64,000 bases of DNA from contig WHVA01000051.1 in the NCBI GenBank assembly GCA_015179125.1, forward strand, positions 124,001 to 188,000, written 5' to 3'. Below the pieces are notes generated by a model. That model was not told the origin of the DNA and did no database searches. It saw nothing but the letters and a program-made list of their open reading frames with translations. How positions within the stretch are numbered: position 1 is the first letter of the stretch; the number at the start of each line of letters is the position of its first letter. Source of the DNA: Gautieria morchelliformis. Lineage: Eukaryota; Basidiomycota; Agaricomycetes; Gomphales; Gomphaceae. The position numbers and the translations under genes were made by a program. Of the stretch, positions 11,349-24,000 are shown one piece after another.

Positions 11349-14300
11349 ATGACTTTGCTTGGTGGTTTGTTTTCCAAGAAGAACAAATCCAGCTCAAAGG
11401 TCTCCGCCGTTGCCTATTCCAACTCTGTCGTTTCTCTCGACGACGACGAATACGTTTCTGTGGTGGCTCACAGCGTCGTTTCTCACGACGCCCAGCCATC
11501 TGCGTCCTCCAGTAAACTCGCGCTTCCCTTTCGCAGAAAGCGCGACCCGAAGCCCTTGAGCGATCAGGCACGCTTGAACTATGCCGATCCACTCCTTGAG
11601 CCTCCACCACGTCGATCTTCCCTCTTTCAGTCCTATCAAGATGACTACAACGTACAGCTCTCAACGCGCTCTCTACCAAGTGATGCAGAACACCGCACCC
11701 CACAGATACCTGGAGCATCAAAAAAGTCCATGTTCAGTTGGAAGGAACGTGGCAAGTCCGTGTCTCCCTCAAAGCCACAAGCTCCCGATCCCGATGCGTC
11801 CTTTAGTCTCAAGTCCTTCCGTCATGTCCGTCCAGATTCTCCTGGCCTTCCATCCCCTGCAGCACGATCACCTTCTCCGGCCCCTGTTTTAGCCCCCATC
11901 CCAACAACTACATTCCCTTCCCCTCCCGTATCATTTCAAGTCACTTCGCGCCGCCCTCGTGGAAACTCTTTCTCCGACCTTACAACCCCGGGATCGTCGC
12001 CGCAGACGGCGTCTCAACAAAAGATGGCTGCTGGAGCCTTTCGCCAGGCTGCACGACGGTCTGCAACTTCCCTTTCTCTGACTGATTCTCCCATGCTCTC
12101 GCCCGTACGCACATCGCTCGATGACCGACCACCTCTCTCCCTTCTCTCCCCGTCGCAGTCTGCGTCAGACCAACCACCTAGTGCACGTTCTTCCCAGACC
12201 CCTCCGCAGTCTGCGTCAGACAAGCCACCTAGTCCACGTTCTTCCCAGACCCCGGCGCAGTCTGCGTCAGACAAGCCACCTGGCCCACGTCGTTCCCAGA
12301 CTCCATCAATATCTGATACCCCGAAGCTTACCACTTCGATTACTACTTCACCAATATCTTCAACTTTCTCGTCTTCAGGTCCTATGTCGCTGCGACCACC
12401 TTCTCCAAAGCCGACATCCGTCACAAAGCCGACATCTGTCGCAAAACCACCTCGGACGCGCACAAACGCGTTCGCGGACTCTTCTTCTTCGTCCTCTTCT
12501 AGCGAAGACGAGGATGAAGATGAAGAATCAACAAGTGATGCGGGTGTTGGGGCACCGCGTATTTCGCGTCGGCGGACCATTACCCAGAATCAGAGCCAGA
12601 ATCAAGCGGGTACCCTCCCTCCCCTCAGTTCTTCCGTGCGGCAACAAATCCTCCGTGCCACGCCTCCTGCTATATCATCCTCAATGTTTGAGGGATCTTC
12701 AACTGCCACCTCAAAAGATGTGCCGCGCCCCCAGTCATCCACCGGTGTTTATGGCCCCGGCACAAGACCTCGAGCAAGCTTAAGTGTAGGTGCACTTACC
12801 CCTTCGGCTAAAGAGACGCGCGCGAGCATAGCACACGCGGCAAATGCACGATTGGCACACAGTGAGCACTTCATTTCTTCTCGTTACGACAATGACCTCA
12901 TCTCTCATCCCATTTAGCAACGGCCACGCCCAGAGCTACATCAGGACCACTGACCCGCAACCCTGGCAGCGACACATCGGATTCTGCTGATTCTGCTGAT
13001 GATTCTGAAGAAGATGCCCCCTTGTCATCGTTGGTTCCCCCTCGAAGGCCAGGCACCTCCCTCTCGTCACATTCTATGCCCTCAACCCCGAAGAAACCTT
13101 TGGTTGATCTGGAAGCACCGAGCACACTCACAGGGAGGCCGGTGAGAGCGCCACCGCCTTTTGCCAGAGACGAGGAAGGGCGGCAGAAATCGAAAGTTAC
13201 CGCCGAAACTAGTTCGCGGGCCAGGCCAGTACTAGCCACGGCACCACAGAACCCCAGAAATTCGCAGGCTCCGCCCTCACGGGACTCTCGGCTTTCCCAA
13301 GGCACGTCATCGTCCAACTTTCGACTCTCCCAAGCACCATCGACCACAAGCCATGACACTCTCAATACCCCCTCCTTCAGCGGTAGCAGTGGACGGCGTA
13401 GCCATGTAGCACCTAACAGTGGAAGTGGTAATCGATTGAGTTCAGCGGTTAACAAGCCAAACCCATCGCATGTTGTCCCGCCTACGCGACCTTTCGCGCG
13501 ACGTGATAGTCCTGCTAGTTCCACCGGGGATTCCAGCAGTGGAAAGGCACCCCTTACACCTCGCGACGGGAGCGACACACGGAGTGCGTATAGTAGGCCA
13601 ACTAATGTGTCGGCAAAGAGTGGGCGTCCAGGTGCTCATGGACGGAAACCAAGCGTGACGTTCGAAGATGACAATGGAGGTGCCGGTAAAGGAAAACAGA
13701 AAGACAACGGTACTGCTGACGAAGCCAGAAGGAGAGATAGGAGGAGGAGTGAAGCGCGGGCAGCTATAGAGGTACGTGAGCTTAGTAGTATAGTAATGAT
13801 GCAGACCAGGAGTAACACTCGTCGTCTCCTCAGCTTGGAAATGTCGTCAATGGTCCCCCGCCAGTGGATGATGAGGACCTTACGGTTGGTCCACACCATC
13901 TGAGTACGCAGGGAGGCTGGCCCCAGCCTGGGATGCAGATGCCCATGCAAATGCAAATGCCACCTGTCCCACCCATGTTCAACATGGGTATGAACGTGCC
14001 ATCCCCGGGGGGCTATGGGATGAATTTCCCACCCCCGTCGCCAGCTCCCGACCCGTCATACTTCCTTGCACATCAGCAAGCAATGGCCATCGCGAAGCAA
14101 ACTTTCCAGTACGCAGTCGCGCAGCAGGCTCTCGCGGCAGCCAATGATGAATGGGAGCGCAGTTCCACGATGACTGGGTATGGTGGACCCAGTCCCGCAC
14201 CCCAGTGGGGCTACGGCGGAATGGGCATGCGACAGAGCGCCATGTTTCCCCCGGCACCCCGGTCAATGTATGCGGGAAGTGTTGGTGGAGCCACTGCTGG

Positions 14301-14520
14301 CTGGAGCGGGACGGGGAGCGTGTACGGGAATACGTTTGGTGGTGTCGCAGCTGGGGGGAGAAGTTCCACCTACTCGCTGGTGGATCAGTCCGCTGGTGCA
14401 CAGAGACCCGTGAGGCCCCGAACCAAGACTGCCCCCTCAGCTGCTTCACCTCCTACTAGCACCCCTACTGGACGTATGCCAGCTCCGCCGCCGTCAAGCT
14501 TCCGGGGCAGTGGACGTTAA
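11349..14520 (+). CDS. Long disordered Ser/Pro-rich protein with conserved-looking C-terminal region, 3 exons
   Basis: Function unknown. Exons 11349-12861, 12918-13771 and 13834-14520 (GT-AG introns of 56 and 62 bp) encode about 1,017 residues. The N-terminus (MTLLGGLFSKKNKSSSK) is basic; the next 700 or so residues are Ser/Pro/Thr-rich and disordered, with a poly-Ser plus acidic run near codons 378-395 and a 17-residue tandem repeat. The C-terminal third looks constrained: LGNVVNGPPP, then a Met/Pro/Gly-rich stretch (GMQMPMQMQMPPVPPMFNM), then AHQQAMAIAKQTFQYAVAQQ, an Ala/Gln-rich helix, and NDEWERSS. I associate this helix with uncharacterised basidiomycete proteins from memory, without a search. 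Low-complexity composition would fit a signalling or scaffold protein, but no role is assigned. A T-rich run follows the stop at about 14577. Confidence 0.82.
12152..12304 (+). repeat. 51-bp coding tandem repeat, 3 units
   Basis: Three 51-bp units (17 residues each, QSASDKPPSPRSSQTP-like) start near 12155, 12206 and 12257 in the disordered part of the gene. Units differ by a few substitutions. Confidence 0.85.
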
Positions 14521-15591
14521 TGCACGGACCTGATCGGCCGCACTCTGTCTTGGACTTTGGTAGTAGCGGCGTATAATTTTTTTTTTCCGACATATTCTCA
14601 CCTTGCACATCTTGCACGAAGTTTCGGGCGTCGTCAACTGTTTTCTTGACATTCTTGACATTCTTCATCCTTCATCCTTCATTTACACTGGCATTTTCAT
14701 GTCCTCGTTTAAGTACTAGAAGCTCACACTCCACGCCGCTGCCGCAGTTTCGTATCGCACCAGTATTATTAGTATGTTCCACAAGCCCAACACATCATCA
14801 TGATCACTCTGGCTTGAGACTGAGTCGAAAATATCTACTCCTGACAACTTAGCTCGTTAATGGTAGTCGGATGAGACCGAGCCAATTTGGTCGTGAGATC
14901 CGTGCGAAGTCTTCCCAGTGGCCATGGCACGTGCACGCCATGACTATCGTGCACGTTCAATTGGCCAGCTCACCCTGTCGTCCGACAACTTCAGGGGAGA
15001 CGAATATTCTATGGGCTTGACCGTCTCTGGTAGTACTGAGTCGCCACCGGTCATAAGAAGCATCATTGCGCAGCTGTTGGGTCCACTTCGACTGGTTGGA
15101 GACCGTCTCTTTTTGTGACTTATTCTCTCTCACCAATCTCAAGATTTGCTGATGAGTGCGCCCCGTCTGGTCCGATATCTATCCGAGCATTGCAGTGCCA
15201 AGATCATCACATAGTGTGCACAAATGGTCAGTATCTTTCTCACAGAGCCAACAGGCCTTGAGCTCGGTCGTCCGTTTGTGTCATTCCTGAGCTATAGCTG
15301 GTGTTCTCTATTGTCATGGGACCTACCTGGAATTGTATAGCAATTCAGCTGTGCCTAGATTCACCTCTCAAATTGTTGATTGTCCTCAGGAAGAGGTTAC
15401 TAGTCGGGAACGGCTTTCGTGAGGGGCTGAAACGATCACTTGCTGTAGACCCCCCGGGCCTCGCCACGTCAAGACTTCTTTCCACTTCTAGACTCTCAGA
15501 GGGCTGATATTTTCATCTCATTTGGCTAATTTCCGTCATCTCCACGTCTGCTCTGCCCACCTCCTTCCAAGACAAGGCACTCCAAGGGAAT
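14521..15591. other. Intergenic region
   Basis: About 1.07 kb between two plus-strand genes. It contains a T-run just after the first gene and no supportable coding region. The short frames seen have no recognisable domains. Confidence 0.55.
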
Positions 15592-17162
15592 ATGCCCAAT
15601 GCTTGTATGTATGCGACCGACGAGAAACCTACTCAAGGTGAGAGGCAAGGCAGCGCTTGGTTTCCATCTCATGCACCTACGCCCTCTACTACAGAGAAGA
15701 GGTCAGAATGTCCCGCACTGGTCCTCCCCACAGAGTTGTGGATATACATTCTTCAATATTTTAGCAGATGCGCCTCACCGTCTGCTCGTCGCCAGCTTTA
15801 TTACATCTCCCTGGTTTCTTCCTCATTTCATACCGTGGCCCTTCCTCTTCTATATTCTCACCTGACCTTGTCGGCTTATATACCCCTGGCGATCCGCTCG
15901 CATTGCGCCCTGCGCACACCCATGGTCAAAATACCAGCGGTGACCACTCTCAGAACACTTGCCTCCCGGCCGGATCTTCATAATGTTGTGAAATCTGTGC
16001 AATTTCTTGGGCACATCGACACTGTCGTTTTATCGAGGCGCACTTCAGCACGTACTTCAGATATTCTCGAGGCCAACGGCATTCGCGATCTCTTTGTTTC
16101 CACGCTTCCCCTCCTCACCTCGTTGAATTCCATATCGTTCAGCGCCGTTGCTCTTACGTCCAAGTTATGCAATGCTCTATTCTTCCTCCCCCGACTCGAG
16201 CAACTCAGTCTTAAAGATTGCCGTGCTCCGGTACCTGCATCGGCCATATTTTGTGGCCGACCTGGAGAAATCAAGCTCAAACATGTTGAACTTGTTTTCG
16301 GTGCCTGGACGGACACCGCCGTAGAAGTGGGGCTTCTGTCTACTTTCGTCTATGGTCCAGATCTCACAACCCTCACAACTGATCAACCACGTGTGCTCGC
16401 TTCACTCCTCACACGCGAATTCACCACCAAGCTCCGCCGGCTTGAGCTTCGCCGTTTTCGTGAAGAAGATGGATCCCTCGTCAGGGAATTTCTTTCCAAC
16501 GAAAGATGCAGTGCTCTGAAGGCACTCGTGCTGGATGACTGTGCTTTTTCGCGAGACTTCCGGGACGCCGACCATTCATTTCCGTCTTTCCCGGAATTAC
16601 AGATGTACTCGGGGCCGCATGAGTTGGCTCACCGGTTCTTTGCGACCCAAGTTAGCCTCCAACACATCAAGTTGAGTGCCACAAGTGCGAACGATGATCA
16701 TGGAGGTGTGTGGGACCTCAACCGACTAGCAACGCTGGGAAGAACGTTGTTGTCCCTTGATATACAATTATATCACGAACTATACCTCATCCACAGTATA
16801 TGGGTTGTTGTCGGACGTTTATTCCCCATGCTGCGCGTGCTTCGAATAGAGCACAATGTGCCTCCGAAGTTATTTCAAGTGTGTATGTCATCTTTTTCTG
16901 TGTTCTCTGACTCAACGTGCGATAGACGCATGTACTACCGAAATGCCTGACGACGTTGCCCGCAATGGCACATCTAGAAAAGTTGACTCTCGTCGCACCC
17001 GAGTTTCAGTTAGATCCGTTAGATGATCACTGGCAAAGTGCTGCCGTACGTGATTTGGCAGAGTGTCAACCGACACTCCGAGCCATCTGTCTCAGTAGGG
17101 ATAATATGTGGATCCGTCTAGGGAAGGGAGAATGGAAGATGGTCAAAATGGACGAGCTTTAG
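15592..17162 (+). CDS. F-box protein (agaricomycete expanded type), 2 exons, 507 residues
   Basis: Likely substrate-recognition subunit of an SCF ubiquitin ligase. Residues about 40-90 fit an F-box: PALVLPTELWIYILQYF, then LYYISLVSSSFHTVALPLLY. The rest has leucine-rich spacing (LPRLEQLSLKDC, LRRLELRRF, LKALVLDDC, HLEKLTLVAPE) as in F-box/LRR-like proteins. Exon 1 is 15592-16878, a 47-bp intron follows, and exon 2 is 16926-17162. The start was chosen as the ATG that opens the frame upstream of the F-box. Such genes are numerous and fast-evolving in mushroom fungi, so the substrate cannot be inferred. Confidence 0.85.
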
Positions 17163-18067
17163 CCTGGGTACCAGTACGTGCCAGTTAATTAATTAATTAA
17201 TTATATGACCCCTCCCACCTTTTTGGTAAGACAGAGTCATCATTATACGATGTCTTGCACAGTTGTATATACGAGAAATGACTCGAGGTTAAGACATTGC
17301 AAGATATATGGAGGAACGAAGGTAAGATCTTCAGCAGGCTGGATCGTTACAGTAACATGTCAGCGGAAGGTTGCTATATACCCATAGGGCGCATGGGTAC
17401 CGCCTGAGATTTCCAAGGTCCTTGGTCTTGATATCACCTGTACAGTGCGGAGAGAGAAGCAAGACACTTGCGCGACTACTTTATGATGATGAAAGCTGAA
17501 AGACTCATCGATGCACGGGGATCGACGATTCTAAACATTGGCTAGGCAACCAGACACAAGCTGACTTAGTTCTCAGAGTTTCCTAATACATGACGGAAGT
17601 GGCGAGCAGATCATCTCCCTTTTGGTTAGCTTGGTTCCACTAGCGCCCTGGGCCCTGTTTACTTAATTCCGTGCCCTCTGGCTCCCTTAAGCTTAGGTCT
17701 CTCCAATCTGGCACCACTGTACTTTTTTAATTACCGTGGATCTCGTGGATCCTTCCTCATGCTGCCATCTCAGCTCGATCGGGGTACCCGGCCATTATCG
17801 AAAGGGTTCAGTAAGTCATGAGGTACTCTGGCTTTCTATGCGCTGAGGGTAGTCTCAGCAACTCATGTACGGTAAGAGAGAATTTCAGATCTCTGGCATG
17901 AATCGATGATCCTCCCGAACTTTATATAAATAATTAACTTCTAGGCGCGTCAATTTAATGGGTGTTCGTCCTCATGCATCTGTGCCAATGCCTGACTTGG
18001 ATGTACGACGTGCGTTCCTTCTTAAATACTCTTAACCCTAGCACCGACTCGTCACCGCTTCCTGGCC
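17163..18067. other. Intergenic region with promoter of helicase copy A
   Basis: About 900 bp. A TTAA(TTAA) run lies near 17185. From about 17763 the sequence begins to match the region upstream of copy B, with about 170 bp here (roughly 17795-17943) absent from B. The last 120 bp before the ATG are clearly shared by both copies and probably include the promoter. Confidence 0.6.
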
Positions 18068-21000
18068 ATGGACGATGTACGCAGAACTCGACTGAACAAA
18101 TTGTTCGATTCCACAATACGTGGACAGACGACAATCACTGGCAATCGACAGCACGCCACACACTTTCTCGAAGCGCTTTGCATTCAACCGGAGCCAGTGG
18201 CCTGTGTGCACAAAATTGTCACGGGGAAGGCTGGCTTAGCATCCTTGCAAAATGCTATGTTCATGCAGTCCTCTGTGGATTTTTTCAACGGCCTGGCCAC
18301 CCGAGTCTTGACGTATATGCAGCTACCAGAACTAGCAGACGTTGGTGATGGTCAGATGCTGCGCCAGGTCTTGCTAAAGATTGTCGAACCGTCTGTATTC
18401 TGGATGCCCTTTTCTCAGGCCTTTCGCAGCGGAACTCTATCGGAGAAAGCTCAACTTTCCTTCGCGTGGGTAATGCTGCAACTCGTGTCATTACCTGGAG
18501 ATGAGGCGACTCCGTATCGCGAAGAGGCTCAGGACGCCTCTGTCATCAATGCACTACTGGGATCATCACAGGGGGATATTAGGGCAGTGGGATACAAAAT
18601 CAAACATATGCTTGACACACGCGGGGTTACTCTTATCCATGACAACGATTATCATCCTGGTGGACGACATGACAATGATTTCGTCGATTTCCATGAAATC
18701 TCCTTGATGCCCACGGCCGATGAGATCACCTCCAAGGAGGTCCCATTCCTTCGCACAAGCCACGAGGTGGAGGACTCGGATGAGGGCGGTCGCTTAGCGA
18801 TCCACCTCGATAACCAGTTTCGTCTTCTCCGTGAGGACATGCTTTTCGAGATGCGGGAGGAGCTTCAGATACTTCTTGGAGCCAAGAAAGGCAACCATAG
18901 GGCTCTTGTTGTAGACGGCCTGGTCTTACACGACATGTATCGCGACGAAAACCTCGACGACAACAGGTCTAAAAAAATCAACAAGTGGGGAATCGTTCTG
19001 AAATGCAATAAAGACTTCTGGTTCCTCAAAGGCATCACCAAGCCGGAAGAGCGCAAGAAGACGCTTCTAGGTGATCGCAAGCGGATCAAACATCAGTCCT
19101 TCGCATGCCTAATCATCGATGACAATGTCGTCGCATTCCCCACCATCAATCGCGATGAGGAATATCTCTCAAGAAATCCTCCTGAAATCGTTATACAGAT
19201 TGAAGGAAAGGTAGCCACCATACAGACGCTTTTGCGCTTGAAAAATGCGCGAAATGTCAAGCTGTGTATGATCAATACTGCGATATTCGCCTATGAGCCC
19301 GTTCTCACAGCCCTAAAAGAAGCCTCCTCCATGCCGCTAGAGTTGGAGTTAATCCGATGGGCAGATAAGAGTCCATTGCACCGCGTCCAGTCTTCTCCCC
19401 AGGACGTCATATGGGCAATTAAAGCTAACCCTAGCCAGGATCTGAGTGGCATATTGAAGACAGGCCGACCGGTCCTGCTTGATGACGCCCAGACTTCGTC
19501 TCTTTTATCTGGCCTCACTCAGAGGGTTTCATTAATTCAGGGTCCTCCGGGTGAGCACCTGTTTCTGGTAAAGGAGGTCCTTTGACACCAGCTGACCAAG
19601 CGTTGGTACGAAGGGACCGGAAAGTCATTTATTGGAGCCTTGTTGGCGAAGGTCCTCCATGATCACACTGCGAAGACCATCCTGGTTTGTTGCTATACGA
19701 ATCATGCCCTTGATCAGTTCCTTGAGGATCTCATGAACGTCGGCATCCCCAAGGACCACATCGTCCGTCTTGGTGGCAAGGCGACCCCACGCACCGAGCC
19801 GTTGACCCTGTACAACCAAAAACAGGTTCAAAAGCTCGGGCGAGCAGATTGGTTTACCATTGATGGGTTGAAAGCAAGAAGTACAGCTGCATTCCGCGGG
19901 CTTGAATCGGCTTTTAGCATGTACAAATCGTCGAATGTGACATTGCCCAACCTGATGGACTATCTTGAGTTCGAGGAACCGGAGTTTTTTGCGGCCTTCC
20001 AGCTTCCTACCCTAATCGACTCGTCAGGAATGCAAAGGGTTGGAAATAGGGGCCGGGCCGTCAACCCATTTTCTCTCTATCAGCGATGGATCGCAGGAAA
20101 AGATGCGGGGTGGTCTAAGGATGAGCCCTCCGTCCTGGCGGCATCGAGGATATGGAATATGTCTTTGACGTCCCGGAGGGAGCAGGTCACGCAATGGCAA
20201 ATGGCTATTCTAATGGACCACGTCGAACGCCTGTATGACACGGCCAAGTCGTACAACAAGTCACAGACCGAACTGGAGCGCAAGTTTGCTGAGGGAGCGG
20301 GTGCAATTTTACGCTCGAAACGCATCATCGGGTGTACTACAACTGCCGCCGCCAAGTACAGCGAGGACATCAGAGCTGCGTCCCCAGGCGTCCTTCTCGT
20401 TGAGGAAGCTGGAGAGATTCTTGAGAGCCACATTTTAACCGCTCTGAGTGACAAGACGGATCAAATGATACTCATCGGAGATCATCAGTAAGCAACTACC
20501 GCCTTCTCATTTGGACCTACATATCTGTTCCTAATAGAGGATCTGCTTAACAGGCAATTGAGACCCAAGGTCAACCACTATCGTTTGACGGTTGAGAAGG
20601 GCGAAGGTTATGATCTCAACAGATCGCTCTTCGAACGCTTAATCCTGAAAGGATATCCTCATCGGACCTTGTGCAAGCAACATCGCATGCGACCGGAGAT
20701 TGCAAATCTCGTTCGCCATCTTACCTACCCCGATCTTGTCGATGCCGACTCTACCAAAAACCGTCCAAACCTCCGTGGCGTTAGTAATAACATCGTTTTT
20801 ATTGATCACCGCAAACCCGAAGATGAAGAAATGAGAGTGGTCGACATGCAGGATCTGGGGGCTAAATCGTCGAAACGGAACACCCACGAGGTGCTCATGA
20901 TCCTGAAAATTCTTCGGTATCTCGCGCAGCAAGGCTATGGCACGGACAAGGCGGTTATCCTCACCCCATACTTGGGGCAACTGCAAAGTCTTCGGGATGC

Positions 21001-24000
21001 TCTTCAGAAGAATAACGACCCGATATTGAACGACCTTGATTCTTATGACTTGGTTCGTGCAGGACTGATCACACAAGCAGATGCGAACTCGTCCAAGCAA
21101 CCCATCCGTCTTGCTACTATCGGTCAGTACGCATTTTGCCAGATTTCTGTCCAAGTGACTGACGAATCCTGCAGACAACTACCAGGGCGAAGAAAGCGAT
21201 ATTGTCATTGTCTCTTTAACTCGGAGTAATGCCAGCCATGATATCGGTTTCATGTACTCCCCAGAGCGCCTGAATGTCTTACTCTCCCGTGCGCGGGACG
21301 CCCTTATTATCCTTGGTAATGCCGAGACGTTCAAAATGTCACGCAAGGGCCAGGAGCTTTGGGGTCGCTTGTTCGACCTACTCAAACAGGGCGGTAATTT
21401 GTACGACGGACTGCCCGTGCGATGTGAACGGCACAAGGATCGAACAGCCCTTCTGACAAGCCCTGCAGATTTTGATGAGAAATGTCCTGACGGAGGGTGC
21501 AGGGAGCCTTGGTAAGTCTCAGCCATCTATTCTTCGCCACGGCGCGCCTCACGTTTCTCGTCAGTGGCACTATGCTGAGTTGCGGCCTCCATCCATGTCC
21601 ATCCAAATGCCACCAACTCTACGATCATTCTAAGATGAAGTGCGAGTTTGTCATAGACTCCAGCTGCCCAGCTGGGCACCGAAAGTCGTACAGATGCCAT
21701 GAGCAACCGGACTTCACCTGCACTAAATGCGAGAGGGACAAGAAACAGGCCGAAATCAAGAAGCAAAAGGCGCTCGATCGTCAGCGGAAGCGTGATGCTG
21801 AACAGCTGGAGCACGCCAAGAAGCTGGCGGAGTTGGACGAAGAAATTGAAGCATTGAGGCAGGCGAACCAGGATGCTCAGCAGTCGCAGGCTCGCCAGAA
21901 CATAATTCGCCAGAAGGAAAGGGACCTGGAAGCTGCTAGAACTCGGAAGGCCCAAGTAGCATCTCCATCGGCGCCGAGTAATGCCAAAGCCACACCAACG
22001 ATACATGGCAATTCCACCGCCTCGAGACCCGAAACGACTCCTTCAGATCGAGAAACTGCGCCTATCCCCGACGAAATACCTAGGGCATCCCCTATGGCTC
22101 TTGTTTCGTCTCCATCACATGACGAGTGGCAGCGACAGAAGATGGTGGATGGCGCGGATAACGAGCACATCGACGCTCTCATGGAGATGACTGGACTCGA
22201 AATGGTCAAGGAGCAGGTACTCGCCATCAAAGACAAGATCGATGTTTCCAATCGACAAGATACCTCTGTGAAAGATGAGCGCTTTCACGTTGTACTGCTG
22301 GGCAATCCAGGGACTGGTAATGACTAGAAAAGTCTATCTCCGGTCTCTTAACTGATGGTCTCATGCATGTAGGAAAAACCACTGTCGCACGGCACTATGC
22401 TAAGATTTTAACGTCTCTGAATGTTCTTCCTGGTGACGAGTTTATGGAGACAACTGGTTCTCGTCTTGCAAATGATGGTGTACCTGGCACCAAGAAACTC
22501 ATTGAGACTGTGATGAATGCGGGGGGAGGGGCCATATTTATTGATGAAGCTTATCAGTTGACAAGTAACCTTGGCGGTGATCGCGTCCTCGAGTTCCTTC
22601 TGGCAGAGATGGAAAACCAAGTTGGCCAAATCGTCTTCATCCTAGCGGGTTACAACAAGCAAATGGAGAAGTTCTTTGAACATAATCCCGGCCTGACAAG
22701 CCGGGTACCCTACAGGCTGCAGTTCGCGGATTATACAGATTCCGAGTTGCTGACAATGCTCGAGAAGATGATAAACAAGAAGTATAAAGGGCGCATGAGG
22801 ATTGAGGACGACACCCGAGGACTGTATGGCCGTATTGCCATTCGACGTTTAGGCAGAGGCAGGGGCAAGGAGGGATTTGGCAATGCCAGGGCTCTTCACA
22901 ACATGTTTGCGCAGATTACGGAACGCATGGCGAAGCGAATCACCCGCGATCGCAAAGAGGGCCTCAATCCTGACGACTTCCTCATAACCAAAGAAGACTT
23001 GATAGGACCGGATCCCTCCCGAGTGATTGTCACAAGCAAAGCTTGGAATGACTTGCAAAATCTCACGGGGCTGAAAACCGTCAAAGAGTCCGTCCGAAAC
23101 CTGTTCGATCTAATCAACGCGAACTACAAACGAGAACTGCAGGAGAAGAATCCAATCGAAATGACCCTCAATCGTGTCTTCCTGGGATCTCCCGGGACTG
23201 GCAAAACCACAGTAGCGAAGCTGTATGGACAGGTTTTGGCGGACCTGGGTCTGATTAGCAATGGAGAAGGTGAATACATACATCCTCCCGGACACCTTGT
23301 ATTTTTATTGACTTTAACCGCACAATGATACTTTCAGTTATCGTCAAAAATCCAGCTGATTTCATTGGCAGCGTCCTTGGTGAGTCTGAGAAAAACACGA
23401 AGGCCATTCTCGCAAACACTGTCGGCAAGGTCTTGGTCATTGATGAGGCAAGTGATGACTAGTTCGCATAAGGGGAGAGAGAGACCAACCTTGCCATTGC
23501 ACAGGCGTACATGCTTTACTCGGGTAAGGGCGGTGCTGGCAAACAGAGTGATCCGTACAAAACTGCTGTCATCGACACAATCGTTGCCGAGGTTCAAAGT
23601 ACGCCGGGAGAAGACCGATGCGTGCTTATGCTCGGCTATGACGCAGAGATCAAGGAAATGTTTCAGGTTGGCGGTCGAGCATTGCTGCATATGCGGGTCA
23701 CATTCTCATTCTTCAATTTCTTCATTTGTCAGAACGTCAATCCGGGTTTAGCCCGACGTTTCGCAATCGAAGACGCTTTCCGCTTTGAAGACTTCTCAGA
23801 CCCGGAGCTGTTGGAGATCCTTAGCCTCAAGCTGAAGCAACAGGACCTTGACGCGACTGACAAAGCCAAAGCGGTGGCTATCGAGGTTCTCAGCCAAGCG
23901 CGCAACCGCCCCAATTTCGGGAATGCCGGTGAAGTGGAAAACTTACTTTCAAAAGCCAAGAACAACTATCAGACACGGCAAGCGTCTCTACCCACCGCCC

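Noticed and set aside
12014-12580. Minus-strand open frame opposite the 11.3-kb gene
   Set aside because: Antisense shadow of the Ser/Pro-rich repeats; the plus frame splices cleanly in phase.
12898-13578. 226-codon minus-strand open frame
   Set aside because: Antisense of exon 2 of the 11.3-kb gene; composition mirrors the sense strand and no domain is visible.
17183-17204. TTAATTAATTAATTAATTA run as a regulatory element
   Set aside because: A simple AT repeat with no partner signal; nothing supports a function.
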